NCBI RefSeq assembly: GCF_002549775.1
Contig: NZ_NMTR01000019.1
Coordinates: forward strand, 62,001-126,000
DNA: 64,000 nucleotides
Reading direction: 5' to 3'
Source: Faecalibacterium langellae
GTDB taxonomy: Bacteria > Bacillota > Clostridia > Oscillospirales > Ruminococcaceae
Positions 7,630 to 16,030 of this stretch are shown here, in pieces (positions within the stretch are counted from its first letter, which is position 1; the number at the start of each line of letters is the position of its first letter). The notes below the pieces were generated by a model. It was given only the letters and a program-made list of their open reading frames with translations. It was not told the DNA's origin and made no database searches. Made by a program: the position numbers and the translations under genes.

Positions 7630-8764
7630 GTACAAGATGGAGGCCGATGACCTGGCCGCCCCGGACGACCTCAAAGCGAAGCTGCTGGCCATGACAAGCC
7701 AGCTGACCGAAGAAGAAAAGAACCAGCCCATGATGCAGGCCGCTGCCCCGGCACAGCCTGCCCCAGAGAAAAAGAAAAAGGGCAAGCTCATCCACTTCCC
7801 GCGCAAGCAGGTGGGCATGCTGGCCGCCTGCCTTGCCGTGTGCGTGGTGGGCTATGGTGCCTTTGCCACCGGCCAGATCGGCCTTGGTGCAAAGAGCAGC
7901 AGCCCGGCGGCCTATTATTCGGCGGACAGCACTGCGGCGGTGATGGCGGCAGGCGGCGTGGACCGCGCCGCGGTGGACAGCCCCATGGCAGCCGATTACA
8001 GCCTGGATACCATGGCGCTGGAAAGCAGCGCGGATATCGGCGTCTCCACCTTCTCTGCGGATGATGCCGCCGCAGCCGAGGGTACCCACAGCACCGACAG
8101 CGCCAGTGCGAAGATTATCTATACCGCGAACCTCAGCCTCGAAAGCAAGGACTACGACGCGGCACGCGCCGCGCTGGACGCTGCCCTGCAGGCGGCGGGC
8201 GGCTATCTGGAGTCCAGCAGCGAGTACTCGGGCACCGACGACAGCCGCAGCGTCAGCCTGACTTACCGGGTGCCGCAGGAGAACTACGACAGCTTCCTCG
8301 CCGCCATTGCCGAGGCGGGCAACGTGACCTACAAAAACCAGCAGGCCGACGACGTCACCGCCCAGTATCTGGACGTGGAGACCCGGCTCGAGAACCTCAA
8401 GGCCCAGCGCACCCGTCTGCAGCAGCTGCAGCAGCAGGCCGACAGCCTCTCGGACCTTTTGGAAATCGAGTCCAGCCTGACCGACGTGCAGAGCCAGATC
8501 GAGAGCTGGCAGAGCCAGATGGACTGGTACAGCGATCAGGTGGAACAGTGCACGGTCTACGTGAGCCTGAGCGAGGTGAGCACCTACTCGCCGCCCAGCG
8601 AGGGTTTTGGCAGCCGCATCGCCAGCGCCTTTGCCGACGGCTGGCAGAACTTTGTGGACGGCGTGCAGCAGCTGGCCGTCACCCTCGCCGGTGCCTGGCC
8701 GGTGGTGGTGATCGCGGCAGCGGTCGCAGCCGGTGTGGTCGTCTGGAAAAAGAAGAAAAAATAA
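7616..8764 (+). CDS. DUF4349 membrane protein, likely cognate anti-sigma factor
   Basis: The 382-residue product has a cytoplasmic N-terminus of about 65 residues, a membrane segment near 66-88 (MLAACLAVCVVGYGAFA), a low-complexity extracytoplasmic stretch, then a DUF4349 domain at about 160-330. That domain includes a coiled coil rich in Gln and Leu (KAQRTRLQQLQQQADSLSD). A second membrane segment (about 350-375) ends in a lysine tail. The gene overlaps the sigma factor by 14 nt with AAGGAGGAG upstream, so the two are translationally coupled. Family members are often annotated as hypothetical or lipoproteins; the anti-sigma role is inferred from gene order and topology. Confidence 0.82.
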   Translation: MRWYEYKMEADDLAAPDDLKAKLLAMTSQLTEEEKNQPMMQAAAPAQPAPEKKKKGKLIHFPRKQVGMLAACLAVCVVGYGAFATGQIGLGAKSSSPAAYYSADSTAAVMAAGGVDRAAVDSPMAADYSLDTMALESSADIGVSTFSADDAAAAEGTHSTDSASAKIIYTANLSLESKDYDAARAALDAALQAAGGYLESSSEYSGTDDSRSVSLTYRVPQENYDSFLAAIAEAGNVTYKNQQADDVTAQYLDVETRLENLKAQRTRLQQLQQQADSLSDLLEIESSLTDVQSQIESWQSQMDWYSDQVEQCTVYVSLSEVSTYSPPSEGFGSRIASAFADGWQNFVDGVQQLAVTLAGAWPVVVIAAAVAAGVVVWKKKKK

Positions 8765-8777
8765 TTCGAAAAAACTA

Positions 8778-8806
8778 TTGACATCTGCCCCGCCCTGTGG
8801 TATTAT
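8778..8806 (+). promoter_or_regulatory. Promoter of tRNA-fMet
   Basis: TTGACA (8778-8783), 17 nt, TATTAT (8801-8806); transcription would start about 40 nt before the mature tRNA. Confidence 0.85.
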
Positions 8807-8851
8807 ACTTGAGCAGTCAGCGAGAACCGCTGAGATGCAAAAAGTAAATAT

Positions 8852-8928
<77 letters not shown>

Positions 8929-8931
8929 CCA

Positions 8932-8963
8932 AGCATCTTGAAGTGATTCAAGGTGCTTTTTCT
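8932..8963 (+). terminator. Terminator of tRNA-fMet
   Basis: AGCATCTTGAA / TTCAAGGTGCT (8932-8942, 8947-8957) with a 4-nt loop, then TTTTTCTT. Confidence 0.85.
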
Positions 8964-8983
8964 TATCTCTGCGTTCCCTGGCG

Positions 8984-9012
8984 TTGTAAGCAGGGGAGCG
9001 ATGTGATATAAT
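8984..9012 (+). promoter_or_regulatory. Promoter of the toxin-antitoxin operon
   Basis: TTGTAA (8984-8989), 17 nt, TATAAT (9007-9012). Confidence 0.75.
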
Positions 9013-9083
9013 AGAGAAAAAGAAACGCCCGCATACACTGAGACAGCCGGGCTGTAAACTGCACAGGAAAGGAAGGTGGTAAT

Positions 9084-9308
9084 ATGAGTACCAGAGAATT
9101 GGCCAGAAGCCTGCTTGACCAGGTGCCGGAAAGCAAGCTGCTCTATGTGGTCGCATATCTGCAGGGCGTGACCACCCCGGAAGACGATGAGACGCCCAAT
9201 GCGGAAACGCTGGAAGCCTTTGAAGAACTGGATAACGGCGGCGGGCACACATACAATGGCCCGGTCGAAAACCTGATCGACTCGCTGCTGGGGGACGAAA
9301 GTGCTTGA
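9084..9308 (+). CDS. Antitoxin of a YafQ-type toxin-antitoxin pair
   Basis: A 74-residue acidic protein with a short helical N-terminus (STRELARSLLDQVPESKLLYVVAYLQG) that may form a dimerisation or DNA-binding helix pair. The acidic C-terminal half is suited to wrapping a basic toxin. GGAAAGGAAGG precedes the start. It overlaps the toxin gene by 8 nt, the standard antitoxin-first arrangement. Sequence alone does not place it in a named antitoxin family with certainty; the pairing is what supports the call. Confidence 0.8.
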   Translation: MSTRELARSLLDQVPESKLLYVVAYLQGVTTPEDDETPNAETLEAFEELDNGGGHTYNGPVENLIDSLLGDESA

Positions 9309-9573
9309 AGTAAAATATTCCACGAAGTTCAAGAAGGACTTGAAGACGTGTCAGAAGCGGCACTGCAATATGACCTTGCTTCAGCAGGTCATTAACGTGT
9401 TGGCCGCCCCGGCGGTGCTTCCGCCAAAGAACAAAGACCACTGTTTAACAGGCAGTTATGTTCCGCACCGCGAGTGCCGCATTCAGCCGGATTGGCTGCT
9501 GATCTATTACCAGACGGATACAGAACTTTATCTGTATCGCACCGGCACCCACGCAGACCTGTTCGGGCTGTAA
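9301..9573 (+). CDS. YafQ/RelE-family mRNA interferase toxin
   Basis: This 90-residue basic protein has the YafQ-family pattern: KYSTKFKKDLK at the N-terminus, LTGSYVPHRECRIQPDWLLIYY in the middle and RTGTHADLF at the C-terminus. Those His, Asp and Arg residues match the ribosome-dependent RNase site. It starts at a GTG inside the antitoxin gene (8-nt overlap), so it is translationally coupled. YafQ toxins cut mRNA on the ribosome under stress. The family normally has HxLxG ahead of REC; here DHCLTG fits. Length is normal and no damage is visible. Confidence 0.88.
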   Translation: MLEVKYSTKFKKDLKTCQKRHCNMTLLQQVINVLAAPAVLPPKNKDHCLTGSYVPHRECRIQPDWLLIYYQTDTELYLYRTGTHADLFGL

Positions 9574-9591
9574 AAACAAACCATAAACAGG

Positions 9592-9631
9592 AAAGGCCGC
9601 TCCCCGGTTTTGATACGGGGAGCGGCCTTTT
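9592..9631 (+). terminator. Terminator of the toxin-antitoxin operon
   Basis: AAAGGCCGCTCCCCG / CGGGGAGCGGCCTTT forms a 15-bp stem and ends in TTTT. It is bidirectional and also suits the convergent C-S lyase gene. Confidence 0.88.
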
Positions 9632-9649
9632 GCGCACTTTTTCGTTCTT

Positions 9650-10864
9650 TTACACCCACGCGCCGTTGAACACGTGCCTGTCCAGCCGGTCAAAGGCTTC
9701 CTGCACGCGGGAAAGCGGCAGGGCCAGGTTCATGCGGATGGAGCAGGGGCCGTGGAACATGCGGCCGTCCTGCACGGCCACGCCCACGTTCCAGCAGGCC
9801 TTTTCCACTTCCGCGATGGTTCTGCCGTGGGCTTTGCACCACTGGGTGCAGTCCACGAACAGCATGTAGGTGCCCTGGGGCTTTGCCACTTCCACGCCCG
9901 GGAAGTGCTCTGCGATGTAGCGGCAGGCGTAATCCACGTTGCTGGTGATGGTCTGGCACAGCTCGTCCGCCCATTCATGCCCTTCGGGCTTGTAGGCACC
10001 GATCAGGGCGTGCATGGACAGCACGTTCATGTCGTTGTAGTGGGGCTTTGAGCTCTTGGCTACCACGCGGTCCCGCAGGGCGGGATCATAAATAATGTGG
10101 TAGCTGCCCACAAGGCCCGCCAGGTTGAAGGTCTTGCTGGGGGCGTAGAGGGCCACGGTGCGCATCCGGGCGTCCTCGCTCACCATCTGGGTGGGCGTGT
10201 GCCTGTGGCCCGCCAGAATGATGTCGGACCAGATCTCGTCCGAGATCACGATGCAGTCGTTGGCCTTGTAGACCTCCATGGCCTTCTCGATCTCCCAGCG
10301 CTCCCACACACGGCCGCAGGGGTTGTGGGGGCTGCAGAAGATGGCCGCATGGATGTGGTTTGCCTTGAGCTTTTTGTCCATGTCATCGTAGTCCATGCGC
10401 CAGACGCCGTCTGCGTCCTTCACCAGCGGGCTGTGGACGATCTTGTAGCCGTTGTTTTCCAGGCTGAAGGTGAAGCCGATGTAGGTGGGGCTGTGCACCA
10501 GCACCGCGTCGCCGGGGGCGGCAAAGCAGGTCAGGGCGGAGATGACACCGCCCAGCACGCCGTTCTCGTAGCCGATGCATTCCTTCGTCAGGCCGGTGAC
10601 GCCGTTGCGCTTTTCGTGCCACCGGATGATGGAGTCATAGTATTCGTCGGCGGCGTCAAAGTAGCCGTAGGCCGGGTGCTTTGCGCGCTCGATGATGGCC
10701 TCCGGGATGGTGGGCACGGTGGGGAAGTTCATGTCCGCCACCCACATGGGGATGACGTCCCAGCCTTCTTTGGGCGGGTCCGGCGCAAAGCCGTGGCCCA
10801 GGCCGTCCACGGCGATGGCGTCCATGCCGCGGCGGTCCATGATGGAAGTGAAATCGTATTTCAT
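9650..10864 (-). CDS. PLP-dependent C-S lyase / aminotransferase (MalY/PatB family)
   Basis: A 404-residue class I/II PLP enzyme. The PLP lysine lies in SKTFNLAGL near residue 245. The N-terminal motif WVADMNFPTVP and the SPHNPCGRVW element are typical of MalY/PatB cystathionine beta-lyases, which split cystathionine or cysteine conjugates to a thiol, pyruvate and ammonia. Plain aminotransferase activity cannot be excluded. The ATG at 10864 is preceded by AAGGAGC at 9 nt. The frame stays open for about 490 more codons upstream, but that stretch is antisense to the CobW-type gene and is not coding. Confidence 0.88.
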   Translation of the reverse strand: MKYDFTSIMDRRGMDAIAVDGLGHGFAPDPPKEGWDVIPMWVADMNFPTVPTIPEAIIERAKHPAYGYFDAADEYYDSIIRWHEKRNGVTGLTKECIGYENGVLGGVISALTCFAAPGDAVLVHSPTYIGFTFSLENNGYKIVHSPLVKDADGVWRMDYDDMDKKLKANHIHAAIFCSPHNPCGRVWERWEIEKAMEVYKANDCIVISDEIWSDIILAGHRHTPTQMVSEDARMRTVALYAPSKTFNLAGLVGSYHIIYDPALRDRVVAKSSKPHYNDMNVLSMHALIGAYKPEGHEWADELCQTITSNVDYACRYIAEHFPGVEVAKPQGTYMLFVDCTQWCKAHGRTIAEVEKACWNVGVAVQDGRMFHGPCSIRMNLALPLSRVQEAFDRLDRHVFNGAWV

Positions 10865-11062
10865 ACAAATGCTCCTTTTCCGGCGTGGGCCGGGCAGTGG
10901 TCGGTGTTTTTTCTGCAGCAAGCATAGCACAACCGGCGGCCGAGGGCAAGACGGTGCGGGCAGGGCACACCCCAAAATTTTCATCGCCCACTGGCGCACA
11001 GCGCCGCGATGCGGTATACTGGGAAGCGGAATGAATGTTCGGCACGGGAGGTGCTTTTTGAT

Positions 11063-12007
11063 ATGGTACAGGTAGATCTTATCACCGGCTTTCTGGGCGC
11101 AGGCAAAACCACGTTCCTGCGGCAGTATGTCCGGTATCTGGTGGCGCAGGGCCACAACGTCTGCATTCTGGAAAACGACTTTGGCGCGGTGAATGTGGAC
11201 GCCATGCTGGTGCAGGACCTGCTGGGCGACCGGTGCGACCTGGAGACCATCAGCGGCGGGTGCGACTGCGACACCCACCAGCGCCGGATGCGCACCAAGC
11301 TCATCGCCATGGCCATGCGCGGGTTCGACCGGGTGGTGGTGGAGCCCAGCGGCATCTTTGATGTGGACGAGTTCTTTGACGTGCTGCGGGACGACCCGTT
11401 GGACCGCTGGTATCAGATCGGCAACGTCATCGCCATCGTGGACGCCATGCTGCCAGAGACCCTCTCGCCCCAGGCAGAGTACATTCTGGCCTCTGAGACA
11501 GCCAACGCGGGCCGGGTGCTGCTCAGCCGCACAAAGCAGGCCGGGCCGGAGCGGTGCAAGGCCGCCGCTGCCCACCTGACCCGTGCGCTGGAAGGCTGCA
11601 AGTGCTCCCGCCGGTTCGCGCCGGAGGAGATCATCACAAAGGACTGGGCCGACCTGACCGACGAAGACCTGGCCGCCATTGCCGCCTGCGGCACCCGGCA
11701 GGCCAGCTGCGAAAAGCTGCACTTCGACGAGCACGAGGCCTTCAGCTCCCTGTGCTTCCTGGAGCAGCACCTGACGTTGGCCCAGCTGCAGGCCGCCGCC
11801 GACCGCCTGTTTGCGGATGCTGCCTGCGGCCATGTGCTGCGGGTGAAGGGCTTTGCTCCGGACCCCCAAGGCGAAACCGGCTGGCTGGAGCTGAACGCCA
11901 CCGCTGCCGGAAAAACGCTGGCCCCCATCCCGCAGGGGCAGGACGTGCTCATCGTCATCGGCGAAGGGCTGGACAAGGCGGCCATCGAGGCCCGCCTGCA
12001 CGGCTGA
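11063..12007 (+). CDS. CobW/G3E-family GTPase (metallochaperone-like)
   Basis: This 314-residue protein begins with a P-loop GFLGAGKTT at residues 9-17. SGGCDCD (64-70) occupies the place of the CxCC metal site of CobW/YjiA proteins, here with only C67 and C69. The C-terminal half resembles the CobW C-terminal domain (GHVLRVKGFA). G3E GTPases deliver metals or cofactors to target enzymes; the substrate here is unknown. The ATG at 11063 is chosen over an upstream in-frame ATG (11009) because the family starts right before the P-loop strand and GGGAGGTG lies 10-15 nt upstream. A TATACT -10 is near 11014-11019. Confidence 0.85.
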   Translation: MVQVDLITGFLGAGKTTFLRQYVRYLVAQGHNVCILENDFGAVNVDAMLVQDLLGDRCDLETISGGCDCDTHQRRMRTKLIAMAMRGFDRVVVEPSGIFDVDEFFDVLRDDPLDRWYQIGNVIAIVDAMLPETLSPQAEYILASETANAGRVLLSRTKQAGPERCKAAAAHLTRALEGCKCSRRFAPEEIITKDWADLTDEDLAAIAACGTRQASCEKLHFDEHEAFSSLCFLEQHLTLAQLQAAADRLFADAACGHVLRVKGFAPDPQGETGWLELNATAAGKTLAPIPQGQDVLIVIGEGLDKAAIEARLHG

Positions 12008-12053
12008 GTTTTCCACAGCGCGGACACAACACGGTGAAAAAAGGAGAAGGAAC

Positions 12054-12698
12054 ATGGAAAAGACCCGGCAGACCCCCTCGGCACGACGCATCCTCGGCAT
12101 GGTGGTTGGCGTCATCATCATCGGCCTCGGCATCGCGCTGTTCAAGCAGTCCCACCTCGGCAACGACTCCATCAGTGCGCTGAACATGCGCCTGGCAGAG
12201 CTGCTGGGCATCTCGCTGGGCGCGATGAACATCGGCATCAACGTGCTGTTCTTCGTGGTCGAGTTCTGGTTCGGACGCAAGTACATCGGCCTTGGCACCT
12301 TCGTCAACGGCCTTGGCATGGGGTATATCGTCACGGCGTTCTATGACCCCATCGCCGCCGCCTTCGGCCCGGCGGAAGCGCTGGGCCTGCCGGTGCAGCT
12401 GCTGTGGATGGCCGTGGCCGTGCCGGTGACGGCGCTGGGTGTTTCGCTCTACCAGACCGCCGACCTCGGCGTCGCGCCTTATGACTACCTCTCCCTCGGC
12501 CTGCGGGACCACACCCCCTTCCCGTACTTTGGGTGCCGCGTGTTCACGGACGCCCTGTGTGCGCTGCTGTGCTGGCTGCTGGGCGGCCTTGTGGGCCTGG
12601 GCACCCTCCTCTGCGCCTTCTGCCTTGGACCCTTCATCCAGTTCTTTGATGGCCGCTTCTCCCGGAAGGTGCTGCAGTATCAGCCGGACAAAGAGTAA
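12054..12698 (+). CDS. YczE/YitT-like integral membrane protein
   Basis: A 214-residue protein with five or six hydrophobic segments. The pattern GLGIALFKQSHLGNDSISA near the N-terminus and LGVSLYQTADLGVAPYDYLS in the second half are two related units, as in the YczE/YyaS family. The function is not established. It begins 46 nt after the CobW-type gene with AAGGAGAAGGAAC ahead of the ATG, so the two are probably cotranscribed. The 3' end meets a 320-bp inverted-repeat element. Confidence 0.82.
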   Translation: MEKTRQTPSARRILGMVVGVIIIGLGIALFKQSHLGNDSISALNMRLAELLGISLGAMNIGINVLFFVVEFWFGRKYIGLGTFVNGLGMGYIVTAFYDPIAAAFGPAEALGLPVQLLWMAVAVPVTALGVSLYQTADLGVAPYDYLSLGLRDHTPFPYFGCRVFTDALCALLCWLLGGLVGLGTLLCAFCLGPFIQFFDGRFSRKVLQYQPDKE

Positions 12699-12763
12699 GT
12701 TTCTGATTTTAAATGGCTCCGCGTGCGCTGCGCCATAAATAGCGGAAATATTATTTTTTAGAT

Positions 12764-12806
12764 TGCAAACAAAGCCAGCCCTGCGGGGCTGGCTTGTTTG
12801 CTTTTT
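12764..12806 (+). terminator. Terminator downstream of the YczE-like gene
   Basis: GCAAACAAAGCCAGCC / GGCTGGCTTGTTTGC with a short loop, followed by TTTTT. Confidence 0.85.
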
Positions 12807-12919
12807 CACCCGGAGGGGCCGTAATTGTCAACGGCATATTTTCATGCTGACGCGGATACTCCCGCAGGGAGCCAGCGACAGCAAATGCCGTTGATCTTAA
12901 CGACCTTTCCCGTGAAAAA

Positions 12920-12955
12920 GTAAATCCGAAAAGCTCGCAGGCTTTTCGGATTTAC
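12920..12955 (-). terminator. Strong hairpin downstream of the PTS IIA gene
   Basis: A perfect 15-bp stem GTAAATCCGAAAAGC / GCTTTTCGGATTTAC with a 6-nt loop. On the minus strand it is followed by TTTTTC, so it can terminate the PTS IIA transcript. Confidence 0.8.
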
Positions 12956-13014
12956 AAATTAAAAAATAATTTTTCCTCTGAATATGCCCAGAGCGAAGCG
13001 GAGGGCATTTAAAC

Positions 13015-13530
13015 TCAGAACTTGAACAGCGGGGTGCCTGCCAGCACATCGCCCTCGGCCAGCATCTTCAGCTCGCCCAGGTCGTCGCCGTTGGTCACGA
13101 TGATGGCGGTGGCGGTGGGGTGGCCTGCAGCCTTGATGGCGTCCAGATCGACCTTCAGCAGCGGGGTGCCTGCCTTGACCTTGTCGCCTTCCTTCACCAG
13201 AGCCTTGAAGCCCTTGCCGTTCATCTCCACGGTGTCCATGCCGACGTGGATGAGCACCTCGATGCCGTCGTCGCTGGTCAGGCCCACGGCGTGCAGGGTG
13301 GAAGCCACCTGGTTCACGGTGCCGTCAAAGGGGGCATAGACGGTCTTGCCGGTGGGCTCGATGCCGCAGCCGGGGCCCAGGATGCCCTGTGCAAAGGTCT
13401 CGTCGGGGATGTCGGCCTGCGCCAGCACCTTGCCGCGGATGGGGGTCAGCACGGTCTTGCTCTGGCCGAAGAACTTTGCGGTCTCCTCCTGCTCTGCCTT
13501 GCCGCCGAACAGCTTGTCAAAAAATCCCAT
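13015..13530 (-). CDS. PTS system glucose-type EIIA component
   Basis: This 171-residue cytoplasmic phosphocarrier has both active-site histidines: H80 in ASTLHAVGL and H95 in EVLIHVGMDT, the latter accepting phosphate from HPr. The C-terminal LLKVDLDAIKAAGHPTAT element is typical of the EIIA(Glc) fold. It is a stand-alone IIA with no IIB/IIC gene nearby, so it may serve several glucose-family permeases and also act in signalling. AAGGAAGG precedes the ATG. The gene is alone and convergent with the YczE-like gene. Confidence 0.92.
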   Translation of the reverse strand: MGFFDKLFGGKAEQEETAKFFGQSKTVLTPIRGKVLAQADIPDETFAQGILGPGCGIEPTGKTVYAPFDGTVNQVASTLHAVGLTSDDGIEVLIHVGMDTVEMNGKGFKALVKEGDKVKAGTPLLKVDLDAIKAAGHPTATAIIVTNGDDLGELKMLAEGDVLAGTPLFKF

Positions 13531-13700
13531 ATCAAAATACCTTCCTTCCGATCACTTCATCCGGGCGCGGCGGATGCGGGACAGCCCCGCAGGGCCTGCC
13601 GGGCCCGGTTCGCAATTCGCTCTATCCAAAAGATATCATACTGTGCCGAAAAATTCAATTGCTATCCTGCATAAAGTCTGGGCCGTTTCCCTGTCACAGC

Positions 13701-14723
13701 TCACATCAGGGCAATGAGCTGCTCGATCTCCTCCATGCGGGTGGCCCAGCTGGTGGCGATGCGCATGACGGTGTGGGTGTCGTTGTATTTTTCCCAGAAG
13801 CCGAACTTGGCCTTGCCTTCCAGCGCGGCCAGCTGGCTGTTTTCCAGGATGGGGAACACCTGGTTCGTGGGCGAATCCATATAGAAGCGGTAGCCCTTGG
13901 CGGCAAGGCCCTCCTTCAGCCGGTCGGCGGTGTCGATGGCGTTCTTGCTGATGCGGGTGTAGAGGTCGTCGGTGAACAGCACATCGAACTGCAGGCCCAT
14001 CAGGCGGCCTTTGGCAAGCAAAGCGCCCTGCTGCTTGACCATGGTCATGAAGTGGGCCGGGGCACCCTTGGGGAACACCACGGCTTCGCCGCACAGGGCA
14101 CCCACCTTGGTGCCGCCGATGTAGAACACGTCGGTGAGCTTTGCGATGTCGGCCAGGGTCACGTCGGTGCCCTTGGCCATCAGGCCGTAGCCCAGCCGCG
14201 CGCCGTCCATGAACAGGGGCATGTGGTACTGCTGACACACGGCGTGCAGTTCTTCCAGCTCAGCTTTCGTGTACAGGGTGCCGTACTCGGATGGATGGGA
14301 GATGTACACCATGCCGGGGAACACCATGTGGTCGTGGTTCTCATCGGCGTAGAAGGTGGCGCACCAGCTGCGCACATCGTCGGCGCACACCTTGCCCTCG
14401 TGGGCGGGCAGGGCGATGACCTTGTGGCCGGTGTACTCGATGGCACCAGCTTCGTGGGCGGCCACATGGCCGGTGGCGGCGGCCATCACGCCCTGCCAGC
14501 GCTGCAGCATGGACGCAATGACGATGGCGTTGGTCTGGGTGCCGCCGGAGATGAAGAACACGTCCGCCTCCGGGCAGGCGCAGGCGGCGCGGATCTTCTC
14601 CTTCGCGCTGGCGCAGTAGGGGTCGGTGCCGTAGCCGGGCACCTTTTCAAAGTTGGTCTCGGTCAGTTTCTGTAAAATAGCGGGGTGTGCACCCTCGCAG
14701 TAGTCGTTTTCAAAATACAGCAT
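13701..14723 (-). CDS. Threonine aldolase / beta-eliminating lyase family enzyme
   Basis: A 340-residue fold-type I PLP enzyme of the low-specificity L-threonine aldolase group, which splits threonine or allo-threonine to glycine and acetaldehyde. Visible signatures are ISGGTQTNA (58-66, phosphate site), FMDGARLG (171-178, aspartate for the pyridine nitrogen) and GGTKVGALCGE with K206 as Schiff-base lysine. The ATG at 14723 has AGGAG 9 nt upstream; in-frame codons further upstream have no ribosome site and read as non-native sequence. It is a single-gene unit. Substrate preference among L-threonine, allo-threonine and related beta-hydroxy amino acids cannot be told from sequence. Confidence 0.88.
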   Translation of the reverse strand: MLYFENDYCEGAHPAILQKLTETNFEKVPGYGTDPYCASAKEKIRAACACPEADVFFISGGTQTNAIVIASMLQRWQGVMAAATGHVAAHEAGAIEYTGHKVIALPAHEGKVCADDVRSWCATFYADENHDHMVFPGMVYISHPSEYGTLYTKAELEELHAVCQQYHMPLFMDGARLGYGLMAKGTDVTLADIAKLTDVFYIGGTKVGALCGEAVVFPKGAPAHFMTMVKQQGALLAKGRLMGLQFDVLFTDDLYTRISKNAIDTADRLKEGLAAKGYRFYMDSPTNQVFPILENSQLAALEGKAKFGFWEKYNDTHTVMRIATSWATRMEEIEQLIALM

Positions 14724-14832
14724 GGCAAAAACTCCTGATTCAGTGGTGTAAAGTGTCGATGAGGCTATTTTACTACAGGGGAGAAGTGCTGTCAAATGGC
14801 GGCATCTGGGCCAGCGTGCCGGTAACCACCAT

Positions 14833-14880
14833 ACCAAAGCAGGGCCTGCCCCCGAAGGAACAGGCCCTGCTTTGGTTTAT
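14833..14880 (-). terminator. Hairpin between the aldolase and AraC genes
   Basis: A 16-bp stem ACCAAAGCAGGGCCTG / CAGGCCCTGCTTTGGT (14833-14848, 14861-14876). The T-run is weak on both strands, but it sits just after the AraC-family gene and probably ends that transcript. Confidence 0.6.
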
Positions 14881-14902
14881 GATGAAGTATGAGGATGTCT
14901 TT

Positions 14903-15868
14903 TTACGGCTCCATTGTAGCATCCGAAGCGGCAGTCCTGCTATCGGATTTGTGCCCGGGCGTATCAATATCCTGCCATTTTGCCCGGTAGGCGGTGGGCG
15001 AACAGCCGAAATGCTGTCGGAATTGCGCCCCAAAGTAGCTGCTGCTGCCAAGGCCGCAGCGCTGGGCGATGTCGGTGACGGCAAGCTTTGTCTGGAGGAG
15101 CAGCTGGCTTGCCATCTGCAGCCGGATGTTCTGCAGGCAGTCCGAGGGGGTGGTGTGCAGGCAGGTGCCAAAGCAGCGGTAACATTCCCGTTCGCTGCAA
15201 AACGCTGCGGCTGCGATGTCGGCCACCGAGAGCTTTTCGGCAGCATGAGCCGTCATGAACAGGATCATCTGCTTCACCTTGTCGCTGGCAGTGCTGCGTT
15301 CCGGTGCGGCAGGGGCAAGCTGCGGCAGCTGCTGCACAAAGGCCAGCCACACTTCGCTCAGCAAAGCCTGCAGCCGCAGCTCGTAGCCAAAGGCATCATC
15401 GTCCAGATACAGGCTCTGGCGCAGCAGGTCCAGCGCTGCCGCCTGTCCGGGCACCTCCGGCGAAAGGGCCAGCAGTTCCAGCCCGGGCCGCTGCACCAGC
15501 GGGGTGATATAGCGCTGCTGCACCGTGCCGCCCGGCACACCGGCCAAGAGTTCCGCCTCGAACAGATGCAGCCGGAGGGCGGTGCCGTTTTTCAGCGACT
15601 GGGTGCGGTGCAGCACGTTGCTGTTCACCATGCCGCCGCTGCCCGCCCGGAACAGCCGCTGCCCGCCGGGCGTATGGTAGACGAGGGCACCCTTCTCCAC
15701 ATAGAACAGCTCCATGCTTTTGTGCCAGTGCCAGGTGCAGGCCCCGGCGGGGCCGTCCGGCAGCAGCACATGGCTGCAGATGTGGGGGAACTGTGCCGAG
15801 AACCCGGGCAGGCGTTCTTCCTGACTGCCGGGGTAGAGGTCGATGTCTGAAGAACGGATCGTGAGCAT
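14903..15868 (-). CDS. AraC-family transcriptional regulator
   Basis: A 321-residue regulator. The N-terminal cupin-like sensor domain includes WHWHKSMELFYVEKGALVY, typical of sugar- or metabolite-sensing AraC proteins. The C-terminal pair of helix-turn-helix motifs (about 210-300) shows LSVADIAAAAFCSERECYRCF and VTDIAQRCGLGSSSYFGAQFRQHFG broken across two helices. The ATG at 15868 is favoured over one at 15889 because GGGAGG lies 8 nt upstream of it. The target is unknown; the divergently placed two-component operon at 16 kb is one candidate. Confidence 0.88.
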   Translation of the reverse strand: MLTIRSSDIDLYPGSQEERLPGFSAQFPHICSHVLLPDGPAGACTWHWHKSMELFYVEKGALVYHTPGGQRLFRAGSGGMVNSNVLHRTQSLKNGTALRLHLFEAELLAGVPGGTVQQRYITPLVQRPGLELLALSPEVPGQAAALDLLRQSLYLDDDAFGYELRLQALLSEVWLAFVQQLPQLAPAAPERSTASDKVKQMILFMTAHAAEKLSVADIAAAAFCSERECYRCFGTCLHTTPSDCLQNIRLQMASQLLLQTKLAVTDIAQRCGLGSSSYFGAQFRQHFGCSPTAYRAKWQDIDTPGHKSDSRTAASDATMEP

Positions 15869-15982
15869 GAACGTTGCCTCCCTTCGCACGTTCAGTATAA
15901 TTCGAGGGGGAGGGAAAAGTCAAATCGGACCGGCCCCGTTTGCGGCAAAGGATTTTTGCTGATTCTTTAACAGGGACTGTGG

Positions 15983-15988
15983 TATAAT
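15983..15988 (+). promoter_or_regulatory. Extended -10 of the kdpD-like operon
   Basis: TGTGGTATAAT ends at 15988: a TG one base upstream of TATAAT, with no clear -35 at the expected distance. Confidence 0.6.
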
Positions 15989-16030
15989 TTATACTCGAAC
16001 AAGAATATCCTTTGGAAAGGGAGCGGCCGA

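Larger units (their letters stand above)
12701..13020. repeat. 320-bp element with imperfect terminal inverted repeats of about 60 bp
   Basis: The left end (from 12701, TTCTGATTTTAAATGGCTCC) and the reverse complement of the right end (from 13020, TTCTGAGTTTAAATGCCCTC) match for about 60 bp. The match includes a small TCCGC/CGCT hairpin and the run ATTATTTTTTA. Inside lie two terminator-like stems (12764-12801 and 12920-12955) and a 10-bp inverted repeat TCAACGGCAT / ATGCCGTTGA (12828-12837, 12885-12894). It fills the space between two convergent genes and covers the stop codon of the PTS gene. No coding sequence is inside. MITE-like origin is inferred. Confidence 0.6.

Noticed and set aside
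9650-12334. A very long minus-strand open frame of about 894 codons
   Set aside because: Only the 3' part (9650-10864) matches a MalY/PatB enzyme; the rest is antisense to the CobW-type and membrane-protein genes and has low-complexity shadow composition.
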